Shown here piece by piece: positions 54,524 to 63,799 of a stretch of DNA of 64,000 nucleotides. The first letter of the stretch is position 1. Each line of letters opens with the position of its first letter. The position numbers were made by a program, and so were the translations under genes. The notes under the pieces are model-generated. The model was given only the letters and a program-made list of their open reading frames with translations. It searched no databases and had not been told where the DNA came from. The stretch comes from Gemmatimonadota bacterium (lineage in GTDB: Bacteria > Gemmatimonadota > Gemmatimonadetes > Gemmatimonadales > Gemmatimonadaceae): NCBI GenBank assembly GCA_021299375.1, contig JAJTGR010000022.1:80334-144333 (forward strand). Direction: 5' to 3'.

Positions 54524-55311
54524 TGCACGGCATGGCACGCCGGGTACGCCGCGCGGTGGCGGGCGCGCTGGGGGCCTCCGCTCTGCTCGCGGCGGGTCTC
54601 GCCGTGGGTGAGGCTGGCGCCCAGCGGCGCGGGGCGCCGCAGGTCCAGCCGAACGTCCCATACGACGGGCGCCTGACGTGGGCGCGCATTCGCTACAGCA
54701 TGCCGGACTTCAGCGGCGGGTTCCGTAGCCGCGACCTGCCGTGGGCACATGACTATCCGCGTGGGGAACGGCACTTCACGAAGATCATCAGTGAACTGTC
54801 GACCACCCGCGTGCGCACCGACGCCAGCAACATCGTGACGCTCGACGATCCGCACCTTGGTCGCTACCCGATCGCGTACATGGCCGAGGCCGGCTTCTGG
54901 CGCCCCTCGGATCAGGAAGTGCTCGGGCTGCGCAACTATCTCGTCAAGGGCGGCATCATCATCTTTGACGACTTCGCGGGCGACCACTGGATGAACTTCG
55001 AGAGCCAGATGCGCCGGGTGCTGCCCAGCGCCCGGGCCATCGAGCTCACGCTGCAGCATCCGGTCTTCGATTCCTTCTACAAGATCACGTCGCTCGACTA
55101 CTACCACCCATACTATCGGGGGTACAGGTCGGTGTTCTACGGCTACTTCGAGGACAACGACCCATCGAAGCGGTTGCTGGCGATCGTGAACTACAACAAC
55201 GACCTGTCCGAGTACTGGGAGTTCTCCGACGAGGGCATGTTCCCGCTGGACCTATCGAACGAAGCGTACAAGCTGGGCGTGAACTACGTCATCTACGCGC
55301 TGACGCGCTGA
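54520..55311 (+). CDS. DUF4159 family protein
   Basis: 263 residues with a signal peptide ending near GEAGAQ. The DUF4159 part has LTWARIRYSMPDFSGG, YMAEAGFWRPSDQEV and the KGGIIIFDDFAGDHW strand, with an HPVFDSFYKI box. These proteins commonly occur next to MoxR, DUF58 and VWA genes. The fold is GATase-like. Role unknown. The first of two tandem ATG codons overlaps the previous stop. Confidence 0.88.
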   Translation: MMHGMARRVRRAVAGALGASALLAAGLAVGEAGAQRRGAPQVQPNVPYDGRLTWARIRYSMPDFSGGFRSRDLPWAHDYPRGERHFTKIISELSTTRVRTDASNIVTLDDPHLGRYPIAYMAEAGFWRPSDQEVLGLRNYLVKGGIIIFDDFAGDHWMNFESQMRRVLPSARAIELTLQHPVFDSFYKITSLDYYHPYYRGYRSVFYGYFEDNDPSKRLLAIVNYNNDLSEYWEFSDEGMFPLDLSNEAYKLGVNYVIYALTR

Positions 55312-55339
55312 TGTTTCCCTTTCCCACCCGAGGTCTCGC

Positions 55340-56395
55340 GTGACCGCTCCCGCCAACGGCACCGCTGCCGGCGCTTCCGCCGCTGAACTCGACCGTCTCG
55401 ACGACGGCGCGCTGGCCGACCGCCTGCAGGGGGCCGGTCAGCGCATAGCCCGTGAACTGCGCAAGGTCATCGTGGGCCAGGAGGCGGTGGTCGAGCAGGC
55501 CCTCATCGCGCTGTTCGCCGGCGGCAACTGCCTGCTGGTCGGCGTGCCCGGCCTCGCCAAGACGCTGCTCATCTCCACGCTCGCGCGAGCGCTCGACCTC
55601 CGGTTCTCGCGCATCCAGTTCACGCCCGACCTCATGCCAAGCGATGTGACGGGCACCGATGTCATCCAGGACGACCCGGCCACCGGCCAGCGGCGGCTGG
55701 CGTTCATGCCGGGGCCGGTGTTCGCCAACGTGCTGCTCGCCGACGAGATCAACCGTACGCCGCCCAAGACCCAGGCGGCGCTGCTCGAGGCCATGCAGGA
55801 GCGACGCGTGACCGTGCAGGGGCGCACCTACGAACTCGACCAGCCGTTCTTCGTGTTCGCCACGCAGAACCCGATCGAGCTCGAGGGTACCTATCCGCTT
55901 CCCGAAGCGCAGCTCGACCGCTTCATGCTCGAGGTGATGCTCGACTACCTGCCCGAAGAGGACGAGGTGGCGGTCGTGAAGGCGACGACGGCGCTTCCCC
56001 CCGACGCCGTGCAGCCCGTCGTCACCAAGAACGAAATCCTCGCCTACCAGCGCGTGGTGCGGCGCCTTCCCATCGCCGACGCGGTCGTGCGTTACGCGGT
56101 CAAGCTCGCGCGCAGCACGCGGCCCACCGAGGCCGGCTCCCCTGACTATGTGCGGCAGTGGGTGGCCTACGGCGCCAGTGTGCGCGCGGCCCAGGCGCTG
56201 GTGCTGGGCGCCAAGGCGCGCGCGCTGCTGCAGGGGCGGGCCAGCGCCAGCTTCGAGGATGTGCAGGCCCTCGCCCGTCCCGTGCTGCGTCACCGCGTGC
56301 TCGTGAACTTCCAGGCCCAGTCGGAGAAGGTCACCACCGACCAACTCGTGGCCCGGTTGCTCGACAGCGTCTCGCTCCCCAAGTCCTCCCTCTGA
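55340..56395 (+). CDS. MoxR family AAA+ ATPase
   Basis: 351 residues from a GTG. Walker A is GVPGLAKT near residue 70, Walker B LLADEINR near 135, and the sensor region is ATQNPIELEGTYPLPEAQLDRF, broken at its turn. It belongs to the MoxR AAA+ group, chaperone-like ATPases that act on VWA-domain partners, as with the flanking VWA and DUF58 genes. A start at GTG 55340 fits the family N-terminus. A DUF58 gene follows after 12 bases. Confidence 0.94.
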   Translation: MTAPANGTAAGASAAELDRLDDGALADRLQGAGQRIARELRKVIVGQEAVVEQALIALFAGGNCLLVGVPGLAKTLLISTLARALDLRFSRIQFTPDLMPSDVTGTDVIQDDPATGQRRLAFMPGPVFANVLLADEINRTPPKTQAALLEAMQERRVTVQGRTYELDQPFFVFATQNPIELEGTYPLPEAQLDRFMLEVMLDYLPEEDEVAVVKATTALPPDAVQPVVTKNEILAYQRVVRRLPIADAVVRYAVKLARSTRPTEAGSPDYVRQWVAYGASVRAAQALVLGAKARALLQGRASASFEDVQALARPVLRHRVLVNFQAQSEKVTTDQLVARLLDSVSLPKSSL

Positions 56396-56407
56396 TATCA
56401 TCGCCTC

Positions 56408-57307
56408 GTGCCCGCCGCCCCGGCCGCTTTTCTCGACCCTGCCCTGCTCGCGACGATCTCCGATCTGGCGCTGCTCGCGCGCACGGTGGTGGACGGCTTC
56501 ATGCACGGCCAGCATCGGTCCCTGCGCAAGGGCTCGTCACTGGACTTTGCCGAACACCGGTCGTACCAGCCGGGTGATGACCTCCGCCGTATCGACTGGC
56601 GTGTGTATGGTCGTACCGACCGCTTCTACATCAAGGAGTACGACGCCGACACCAATGCCAGCGTGCTCTTCGCCGTCGATGCGTCGGGGTCGATGGACTA
56701 TGGCAGCGCGAACGTCACGAAGTTCACCTACGCCCGGATGCTCACCGCCTCACTGGCGTGGCTGTCGCAGTCGCAGGGGGACCGCGTGGGACTGGCCACC
56801 TTCGCCCAGGACCTGTCCGATGTCATCCCACCGTCGGTGCGGCACCTGCAGCGCCTGCTGCACACGCTCGCGGTCACCCGGGCATCCGGCCCCAGTCAGG
56901 TGGTCGACGCCATCGGCAAGATCGGGCTGCTCGGCAATCGCACCGGCATCATCGTGCTGGTCACGGACTGCTACGAGCGCCCTGAGCTGCTCGGCCGCGC
57001 CGTCGATGCGCTGCGCATGCATGGGCACGATGTGATCGTCTTTCACATCGTGGACCCCGCCGAGCGCGACCTGCCCGGCGACGATGACACCACGTTCGAG
57101 GATGCCGAGAGCGGTCTGCTGCTGCCGCTCAAACCAGCCGACCTGCGCAGCAGGTACCAGGCGCTGATCGGCGCCCACCACGCCGCCCTGCAGAGCCGCT
57201 TCGCGGCGGCCGGCGCGGACTACGTGCGCCTGGACACGAGCGAGCCGCTGGACCGGGCACTGCACGCCTACCTCGATGCGCGCCTGTCGCGCAGTCGTGT
57301 GCGCTGA
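56408..57307 (+). CDS. DUF58/VWA protein
   Basis: 299 residues from a GTG. The DUF58 signature LRKGSSLDFAEHRSYQPGDD and DWRVYGRTDRFYIKEY is complete. The VWA-type metal site is AVDASGSMDYG. No membrane helix, so it is probably cytoplasmic and a direct partner of MoxR. The next gene starts nine bases on. Confidence 0.92.
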   Translation: MPAAPAAFLDPALLATISDLALLARTVVDGFMHGQHRSLRKGSSLDFAEHRSYQPGDDLRRIDWRVYGRTDRFYIKEYDADTNASVLFAVDASGSMDYGSANVTKFTYARMLTASLAWLSQSQGDRVGLATFAQDLSDVIPPSVRHLQRLLHTLAVTRASGPSQVVDAIGKIGLLGNRTGIIVLVTDCYERPELLGRAVDALRMHGHDVIVFHIVDPAERDLPGDDDTTFEDAESGLLLPLKPADLRSRYQALIGAHHAALQSRFAAAGADYVRLDTSEPLDRALHAYLDARLSRSRVR

Positions 57308-57316
57308 GCGGAGATC

Positions 57317-59419
57317 ATGGGCCTCGGGTTTCTCGTTCCCGCCTTCCTGGCCGGCCTCGTGGCGCTGGCGGTGCCGCTCCTGCTGCACCTGCGGCATCGC
57401 GACCGCGACCAGCCGCAGCGGTTCCCGTCGCTGATGTTCCTCGAGCAGCTGCCCATTCGCACCGAGCGGCGGCAGCGCATCACCGATTGGCCACTACTGC
57501 TGCTGCGGGCGCTCGCGCTCGCGCTGCTCGCGTTCGCGTTTGCGCGGCCCGTGCTCACCAACCGCACCGTCCTGGGCGGCGATACCCGGTCGCGGGCCGT
57601 GGTGGTGCTGCTCGATCGTTCGCTGAGCATGGGGTACGAAGGCGTCTGGCCGCGCGCGCTCGACTCGGCCCGCGCCGTCATCGGACGGCTCGGGCCGTCG
57701 GATCGCGTGGCACTGGTGGCCTACGACGACGGTGCCGAGGTGCTGCAGCGGCTCGGCGACGACACGGGGGCCGCGTTGGGTCTGCTGTCGCGCCTCACGC
57801 CGCGATCGCGCGGCACCCGCCTGGCGCCGGCATTGCGCACGGCGCGCCAGCTGCTGCTCGATGCGCCCTTCGCCGCCGCCGAGATCGTGGTGATCTCCGA
57901 CCTGCAGCGGGCCGGGGCGGCTGGCATCGCGGGCGTCGAATTGCCGACCGGCGTGACGGTGCGCGGCGTCGCTGTCGGCGCGGCCTCGTGGGTAAACAGC
58001 ACGGTGCGGAGCATGGAGGCGCGCCGCATCCAGGAGGGTGATCGTACCCAGCTGGCGGTGAAGGCGCGCGTATTGAATCACGGCGTGCCCGCGCCGCGCG
58101 CGGTCACGGCCACACTCACCGTGAACGGCCGCGAGGCCGCCACCGAGTCGGTCACCCTGGCACGCGACGGCGAATCGGTCATCACCTTCCGACCCGTCGC
58201 GGCCCCAGATGGTGCCGTAGCGCTGCGCGTACACCTGCCGGCCGACGCGCTCGCCGCCGACGACACGCTGGTGGCCGTGGTGCCCCGTGACGATGCATTG
58301 CGGGTGGCGCTCGTGGCCGACGGTAGCGTATCGGCGGGCGAAACACTGTTCCTCGAGCGCGCGCTCGGCATCGGTCGGGCGCCGGAGGTGCGGGTGGAAC
58401 GCGCGGTCGGTGCCCCCGCCTCGGCGGATGCGCTGGCCCGTGCGGGCGTGGTGCTGTTCTGGGATACCGCGCCCCCCGACAACGCCGCCCTGGCCGCGTG
58501 GGTCCGAAAGGGGGGCGGCGTGGTGGTGGTGGCGGGACGTCGACTGGCCGGGCGCCGCGGCGACCTCTCCAGCCTCGTGCCGGCGCGTCTGGGCGGTCTC
58601 GCCGACCGATTGAGCGATCGGGGGGGGACGCTGCGTGACGTGCGCCGCGAGCATCCGCTCTTTTCGCCATTCCGCGAGGCCCCGGATGCGCTCGCGGCGG
58701 TGCGGGCCTGGCGCTACCCACGCGTGGACGCGCGGCCGGCGGCCGATGTGCTCGCCCGTTTCGACGACGGCCAGCCCGCCGTGCTCGAACAGCGCGTGGG
58801 TGAGGGTCGGGCTCTGCTGCTCGCCCTGCCGCTCGACAACCAGTTTGGCGACTTCCCGCTGCAGCCGGCGTTTCTTCCCTTCGTGCGCCAGCTCGTGCTG
58901 CACGCGTCGGGGCGCGACGCGGCGCCACTCTGGCGCACGACGGGCGAGCGCTGGTCGCTTCCCAACACGCTGGCCGATCCCGTGGTGACGGCACCGGACG
59001 GCGCGCTGATCCGTCCCGAAGCGGACTCACTGGGAGCGGCGGTGCCGCTGACGGATGCCGGCATCTACACCGCCTTTCGGGAGCGGGCGTCCGGTGAGCC
59101 GCACAGTCTGCTGGCGGTGAACGTCGCGCCTGCGGAGTCGGAGCTGACCCCGATGGATACGACCGAACTGCTGCTTGGGGTGCCGACCGCAGCGGCAACG
59201 GACAGTGTAGGTGCGGCAAGGACCACGAACGCTCCGCTGACCGTCAGGGAGCTCGAACGACGCCAGACGCCCTGGCGTGTCTTGCTGCTGCTGGTCGTGG
59301 TCTTGCTGACCGTGGAGACCTGGTTGGCCACACGCGGACGGCGCGGTACGTCGCGCCGAGTGGTGGTGATGTCGGCGAACGCCGGTGCCGCGACCACCGA
59401 CGCGGCGCGCCCCCGTTGA
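57317..59419 (+). CDS. BatA/VWA-like membrane protein
   Basis: 700 residues. The N-terminal Bat-type region LGFLVPAFLAGLVALAVPLLLHL and a second helix near 60 flank the LRHRDRDQPQRFPSL motif. A VWA domain follows with VVVLLDRSLSMG. Beta-rich and GATase-like parts come next, and a membrane helix near 660. It is the second VWA membrane protein of the operon and pairs with that at 48940. ATG at 57317 follows a GGAG-like site. A ribosome site with GAAGGAGAT precedes the next gene. Confidence 0.88.
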   Translation: MGLGFLVPAFLAGLVALAVPLLLHLRHRDRDQPQRFPSLMFLEQLPIRTERRQRITDWPLLLLRALALALLAFAFARPVLTNRTVLGGDTRSRAVVVLLDRSLSMGYEGVWPRALDSARAVIGRLGPSDRVALVAYDDGAEVLQRLGDDTGAALGLLSRLTPRSRGTRLAPALRTARQLLLDAPFAAAEIVVISDLQRAGAAGIAGVELPTGVTVRGVAVGAASWVNSTVRSMEARRIQEGDRTQLAVKARVLNHGVPAPRAVTATLTVNGREAATESVTLARDGESVITFRPVAAPDGAVALRVHLPADALAADDTLVAVVPRDDALRVALVADGSVSAGETLFLERALGIGRAPEVRVERAVGAPASADALARAGVVLFWDTAPPDNAALAAWVRKGGGVVVVAGRRLAGRRGDLSSLVPARLGGLADRLSDRGGTLRDVRREHPLFSPFREAPDALAAVRAWRYPRVDARPAADVLARFDDGQPAVLEQRVGEGRALLLALPLDNQFGDFPLQPAFLPFVRQLVLHASGRDAAPLWRTTGERWSLPNTLADPVVTAPDGALIRPEADSLGAAVPLTDAGIYTAFRERASGEPHSLLAVNVAPAESELTPMDTTELLLGVPTAAATDSVGAARTTNAPLTVRELERRQTPWRVLLLLVVVLLTVETWLATRGRRGTSRRVVVMSANAGAATTDAARPR

Positions 59420-59433
59420 GCGAAGGAGATCCG

Positions 59434-62400
59434 ATGAGTCCCGAAGGTCAGTTGCTCACCACGCTGTCCGTGCTGCGCCGCCAATGGCGCACGCGGGTCC
59501 TGCTCGAGTCGCTGGTGTGGATTGCCGTCGCGGTGGTGCTCGCCGTGCTGGCGGTTCTCGTGATCGTGCGCACGCTCGGCGGCGAGGGGTCGACGCTACT
59601 CGTCGCGCGACTGGCTGGGTATGGCGTGATTGCCGTCGCGATCGTGCGCGGCCTGGTGCTGCCGTTGCTGCGACGCGCCAGCGACGAGCGCTTCGCGCTG
59701 TATGTGGAGGAACGGGCGCCGCAGCTGCGGCAGGCGCTGCTCGCGGCAGTCCAGGAGGCGCACGTGCCGGTCGCCGACCGTACGTCACCCTCACTGTCGG
59801 CGCGGGTGATGTTGCGCGCGTCAGCGGCGATCGCGCCGCTGCAGCAGGGGGCCTCGCTGGAGCGGCCGCGTATGGTCCGCGCCGGATGGACGCTGGGCGC
59901 CATAGCGCTCGGTGCCGCCGGGCTGCTCGTATTCGGGCCACCGAGCCTTCGCGAAGGCGCCGCGGTGCTGTTCCTGCCCTTCGGGACGGCGCAGGCCGCG
60001 GTGCCCGTGCGCGCCCTCGCCATCGAGCCCGGCAACGCCAGCGTGCCGCGCGGTGGCGCGATCGAGGTGCACGCCGCGCTCGTGGGCTTTGCCGCTGACG
60101 GCGCCGAGCTGGTGTTCCGTACCGATAGCGCTGGCGGCGGCGCCACTGCCGGCGGTGAGTGGCAGCGACTCCCCATGGCGCCGGAAACCGACAGCGCGCG
60201 CTTTCGGTCGCGACTGTTCGACATCGTCGCGCCGACCGAGTACTACGTGGAGGCGGCAGACGTCCGTTCTCCCGTGTACCGACTGACGGTGAACGATCTC
60301 CCGGCAGTCACGCGAGTGGCGCTCGCCCTGCGCTTTCCCGCCTACAGCGGGCTGCCACCGGAGGAGATCGCGGAGGGCGGGGACGTGGCGGCGGTCGTGG
60401 GTACGAGCGTGACGGTGAAAGCCAGGGTGTCGCGCGAGGTGGCCAGCGGGGCCCTGCGCTTCACTGACGGGACACTCGTGCCGATGACCCCGGCGCGCGA
60501 CAGCACGGGCGCGCTGATCGTCACCGGCACGTTCCGCGTGAGCAGAAGCGGCTTCTATCGTGTGGACGTGCGCACGGCCGACGGCACGACCGTCGCCGGA
60601 GCCGTGGAGTATGTTGTCGAGGCGATTCCCGATCGCGCGCCGACGGTGCGCATCGAGGAGCCCGGTCGCGACACCAAGGTCTCGAATACGGACGAAATCA
60701 CGATCGCCATGCAGGCGTCCGACGACCTGGGCGTGGTGTCACTCGAGCTGCGCTACCGCGTGAATGGCGGGGCCGAGCAGACAGTGACCATCACCGAGGG
60801 GTCGACGCGCCGGCCGCGCGATGCGCAAGGCACGCACACGCTCTTTCTGGAGGAGATGTCGCTGTCCCCGGGCGATCTCGTGGCCTATCACGCCGTGGCC
60901 AGGGATGGCGCGGGGCTGGTGGGCAGCAGCGACGTGTTCTTTCTCGAAGTGCGCCCCTTTGGCAAGGACTACCGGCAGTCCGACCAGGCCGGCGGCGGGG
61001 GCGGCGGCGGGGGTGGGCAGGAGCAGGGCAACTCGCCCGACGGATTCGTCGCGCGGCAGCGCGAGGTGGTGGCCGGCACCTTCAACTGGCTGCGCGACAG
61101 CAGCCGTACGGCCGACAAGAAGCGCCGTGAGGACATGACGACGCTGGCGATCGCCGAGGGACGCCTGCGCGCCGACGTGGGCCAGCTGATCACGCGTCTC
61201 ACCGAGCGTGGCGTGGCGGCCGGCGACACGATGTTCGCCAAGATCCGCGGCGAGCTGCAGCAGGCCACCGAGGAGCTCAAGGCTGCGGAGGAGCAGTTGG
61301 GGCGTGTGCGCGGAGCTGATGCCCTCGGGCCAGAGCAGCGGGCACTGCAGCGCCTGCAGCGTGCCGAAGCGATCTACCGTGATGTGCAGGTGCAGATGGG
61401 TGGTGGTGGCGGCGGGGGCGGCGGGGGCGGCGGCCAGCAGCGTGCCGAGGACCTCGCCGACCTGTTCGAACTGGAGACGGACAAGCAGCGCAATCAGTAC
61501 GAGACACTCCAGCAGCAGCGGACGCCGGACGGCGGCCAGCGGGAGCTCGACGAATCGCTGGAGCGTCTGCGTCAGCTGGCCAGCCGGCAACAGCAGGAGA
61601 ACGAGCGGATGCAGCGCATGGCCGAGGCCATGCGACAGCGCCTTGCCCGGGAACGCGGTGACCAAGGCAGCGCACAGTCCGGGTCGGCAGGAACCGCGGC
61701 GTCGGGTGGCTCGTCCGGCAGCGGCAGCTCCGGCACCAACACGGGCAACACCACCGGCAGCAGCGGGGCCCAGCGCGAACTGGCGCGGCAGGCCGAGGAG
61801 GAGGCGCGTCGTCTCGAGCGACTGGCGCGTGAACAGAACAACCGCGAGCTCGCCAACGCGGCCCAGCAACTGCAGCAGGCGGCAGACAACATGCGTCGCG
61901 CCGCCACGGGGTCGACGGCGCAGGCGAATGCCGCGCTCGAGGATCTCAATCGTGCCGCGCGCAACCTGGAGGGATCGCGCGCCGCCGAGACCACGCGTGG
62001 CATCCAGCAGCTCGCTGACCGGGCCCGCGACCTCGAGGCGCGGCAGCGGGACATTGCCGAGGGGGTACGCGGAATGCAGAGCACGTCGGGCGCAGAGCGT
62101 GGCGAGCGGCTGCAGCAGTTGTCACAGCAGAAGGACGCGCTGAGCAACGACGTGAAGCGGCTCGAGGCCGAGGCTGACCGTCTCGCCCGTGGTGCGCGGC
62201 GTGACCAGCCCAAGGCGGCCGGGCAGGTGGCCGAAGCAGCGGACGCCATCCGCGACACGCGCCTGGCCGACAAGATCGAATTCTCGAAGCAGGTCGCGCG
62301 CGGCGGGTCCGCGGAGTACACGGCGGCGTTCGAGGGACAGATCGGCGAGAACCTGCGTGACGTTGCCGAGCGACTGCGGGCGGCGACGGGAGCATTGCAG

Positions 62401-63069
62401 GGCGAGTCGGTCGCACGGAGGCAGGAGCGCACCATGGAACGCGCACGCGATCTGGTTGAAGGCGTGGAGTCGCTGCGCGAGCGCGTGGCGGAGCGGGCGC
62501 AACGTGGGCAGCCACAGGGCGAGCAGGGGCAGCAGGGGCAGCAGGGGCAGCAGGGGCAGCAGGGGCAGCAGGGGCAACAGGGGCAACAGGGGCAACAGGG
62601 GCAACAGGGGCGCAACCGCGCCGGCGGTCAGGCGCAAGGCGCGGCGAATCAGGGTGGGGCTCCGCGGAGTGACGTCGGCGAGTTCGCACCGGGTGGCCGC
62701 GCGGGCTACGCCATACCCGGCAGAGACGCCGAACAATTCGCGCGCGAGTTCCGGATGCGCCGCGAGGCGGCGGAGGGCGTACGTCGTGAGGCCGCGCAGC
62801 AGGGTGTGGACACGCGCGATCTCGATCGGGCGATTGCCGCCATGCGGCAACTCGAGAATGGCCGGGCGTTCAGGGACGCCCAAGGGCTCGAGCAGCTGCA
62901 GACGGCCATGCTCGAGCGGCTCAAGGACTTCGAATTCGCCCTGCTGCGCTCGGTGGGGATGGGCACCGACGGCCGCCCCGCGTCCGGCGCGCGGGCCAGT
63001 GTGCCAGCAGAATACCGGGCGATGGTGGAGGAGTACTACAGGTCGTTGGCCTCGGGGAGAAAGCGCTGA
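59434..63069 (+). CDS. large DUF4175 family membrane protein with coiled coil and GQQ repeats
   Basis: 1211 residues. Three membrane helices lie near 30-55, 60-80 and 150-170. Ig-like beta domains fill 190-500. Long helical, Gln/Arg/Glu-rich coiled coils cover about 540-1010 and are broken by poly-Gly runs near 522 and 655. Nine Gly-Gln-Gln repeats lie at 62527-62607. The C-terminal helices end in SLASGRKR. It fits DUF4175, a family seen at the end of MoxR/VWA operons. The ATG at 59434 follows GAAGGAGAT and is chosen over a TTG six codons upstream. Role unknown; a long periplasmic scaffold is plausible. Confidence 0.85.
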   Translation: MSPEGQLLTTLSVLRRQWRTRVLLESLVWIAVAVVLAVLAVLVIVRTLGGEGSTLLVARLAGYGVIAVAIVRGLVLPLLRRASDERFALYVEERAPQLRQALLAAVQEAHVPVADRTSPSLSARVMLRASAAIAPLQQGASLERPRMVRAGWTLGAIALGAAGLLVFGPPSLREGAAVLFLPFGTAQAAVPVRALAIEPGNASVPRGGAIEVHAALVGFAADGAELVFRTDSAGGGATAGGEWQRLPMAPETDSARFRSRLFDIVAPTEYYVEAADVRSPVYRLTVNDLPAVTRVALALRFPAYSGLPPEEIAEGGDVAAVVGTSVTVKARVSREVASGALRFTDGTLVPMTPARDSTGALIVTGTFRVSRSGFYRVDVRTADGTTVAGAVEYVVEAIPDRAPTVRIEEPGRDTKVSNTDEITIAMQASDDLGVVSLELRYRVNGGAEQTVTITEGSTRRPRDAQGTHTLFLEEMSLSPGDLVAYHAVARDGAGLVGSSDVFFLEVRPFGKDYRQSDQAGGGGGGGGGQEQGNSPDGFVARQREVVAGTFNWLRDSSRTADKKRREDMTTLAIAEGRLRADVGQLITRLTERGVAAGDTMFAKIRGELQQATEELKAAEEQLGRVRGADALGPEQRALQRLQRAEAIYRDVQVQMGGGGGGGGGGGGQQRAEDLADLFELETDKQRNQYETLQQQRTPDGGQRELDESLERLRQLASRQQQENERMQRMAEAMRQRLARERGDQGSAQSGSAGTAASGGSSGSGSSGTNTGNTTGSSGAQRELARQAEEEARRLERLAREQNNRELANAAQQLQQAADNMRRAATGSTAQANAALEDLNRAARNLEGSRAAETTRGIQQLADRARDLEARQRDIAEGVRGMQSTSGAERGERLQQLSQQKDALSNDVKRLEAEADRLARGARRDQPKAAGQVAEAADAIRDTRLADKIEFSKQVARGGSAEYTAAFEGQIGENLRDVAERLRAATGALQGESVARRQERTMERARDLVEGVESLRERVAERAQRGQPQGEQGQQGQQGQQGQQGQQGQQGQQGQQGQQGRNRAGGQAQGAANQGGAPRSDVGEFAPGGRAGYAIPGRDAEQFAREFRMRREAAEGVRREAAQQGVDTRDLDRAIAAMRQLENGRAFRDAQGLEQLQTAMLERLKDFEFALLRSVGMGTDGRPASGARASVPAEYRAMVEEYYRSLASGRKR
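62527..62607 (+). repeat. 9-bp in-frame tandem repeat (Gly-Gln-Gln)
   Basis: Five copies of GGGCAGCAG are followed by four copies of GGGCAACAG, all in frame inside the DUF4175 gene. The split into two codon types shows two separate expansions of the same unit. Confidence 0.95.
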
Positions 63070-63070
63070 C

Positions 63071-63142
63071 GGCGGGAACGGCGGGAACGGCGGGAACGGC
63101 GGGAACGGCGGGAACGGCGGGAACGGCGGGAACGGCGGGAAC
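63071..63142. repeat. 9-bp tandem repeat after the DUF4175 gene
   Basis: Eight exact copies of GGCGGGAAC begin one base after the stop codon and decay into related GGCGGAAGC text. The region 63070-63384 has no other gene. Confidence 0.95.
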
Positions 63143-63273
63143 GGCGGAAGCGGTAACCGCGGCACCGGCGACGACGTCATGGTGACGGCGGGAGCGAGAA
63201 CGGCGGTGACGGCGGTAACGGCGGAAGCGGTAACCGCGGCACCGGCGACGACGTCATGGTGACGGCGGGAGCG
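63141..63273. repeat. pair of 56-bp direct repeats
   Basis: An identical 56-base stretch lies at 63141-63196 and 63218-63273, 77 bases apart, beginning ACGGCGGAAGCGG. Each copy contains the same GACGACGTCATGGTGACGGC. The intervening bases are of the same GACGGCGGT type. Confidence 0.9.
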
Positions 63274-63384
63274 GGAACGGCGGAACTACGGACGGCGGGG
63301 GCGTGATCGCGCTGATGCGTTCCTTTGGGCGTACCGGCGTCGATCAGGTTACCGCGCGGAGCGGCGGTGCGGGTATCGTCGGCC

Positions 63385-63765
63385 ATGAACGATCCCCGCA
63401 ATCTCCGGGTGCTCGAAGCGGCGTTCGGGCTGGTGGCCGTGATCCATGCATCGGCGCGTGACATCCACGTCGAGCAAGTGCCGCGGCTACGCACACAGTT
63501 GCTGCGTGCGGCTGACTCCGTCCCTGCCAACATCGCCGAGGGCGCACGCGGGTCTCGCGCGCAGTTCGTGCATTACCTTCGCGTCGCCCGTGGGTCGGCC
63601 GACGAAGCCGGCACCCACCTGCGCATTGCGTATCATGCGCGGGCGCTCGACGCGACCGCCTACTGGCGGTGCGAGTCGAAGCGCCTCGTCGTCTGCAAGA
63701 TGCTCAACCAGCTGATTCGTGCCGTCGAGGAGCAGCTTGCTCACGATTACAACGCGCGAACCTGA
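63385..63765 (+). CDS. four-helix-bundle protein (23S rRNA-IVS-like family)
   Basis: 126 residues from MNDPRNLRVLEAAFG. It has four amphipathic helices, the LLRAADSVPANIAEGARG turn and a C-terminal helix KMLNQLIRAVEEQL, as in the small family first seen in intervening sequences of 23S rRNA. Family function is unknown. The ATG at 63385 is preferred over one 20 codons upstream. The gene is flanked on both sides by tandem repeats, and no rRNA is near it. Confidence 0.85.
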   Translation: MNDPRNLRVLEAAFGLVAVIHASARDIHVEQVPRLRTQLLRAADSVPANIAEGARGSRAQFVHYLRVARGSADEAGTHLRIAYHARALDATAYWRCESKRLVVCKMLNQLIRAVEEQLAHDYNART

Positions 63766-63799
63766 TGCACGTTCACGTGCGAGGCCGGGAGGCCATGCC

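Noticed and set aside
62189..63262. Gly/Asn-rich frame running from inside DUF4175 into the GGC repeats
   Set aside because: It lies out of frame in a good gene and its end is only the 9-bp repeat read as GGN.
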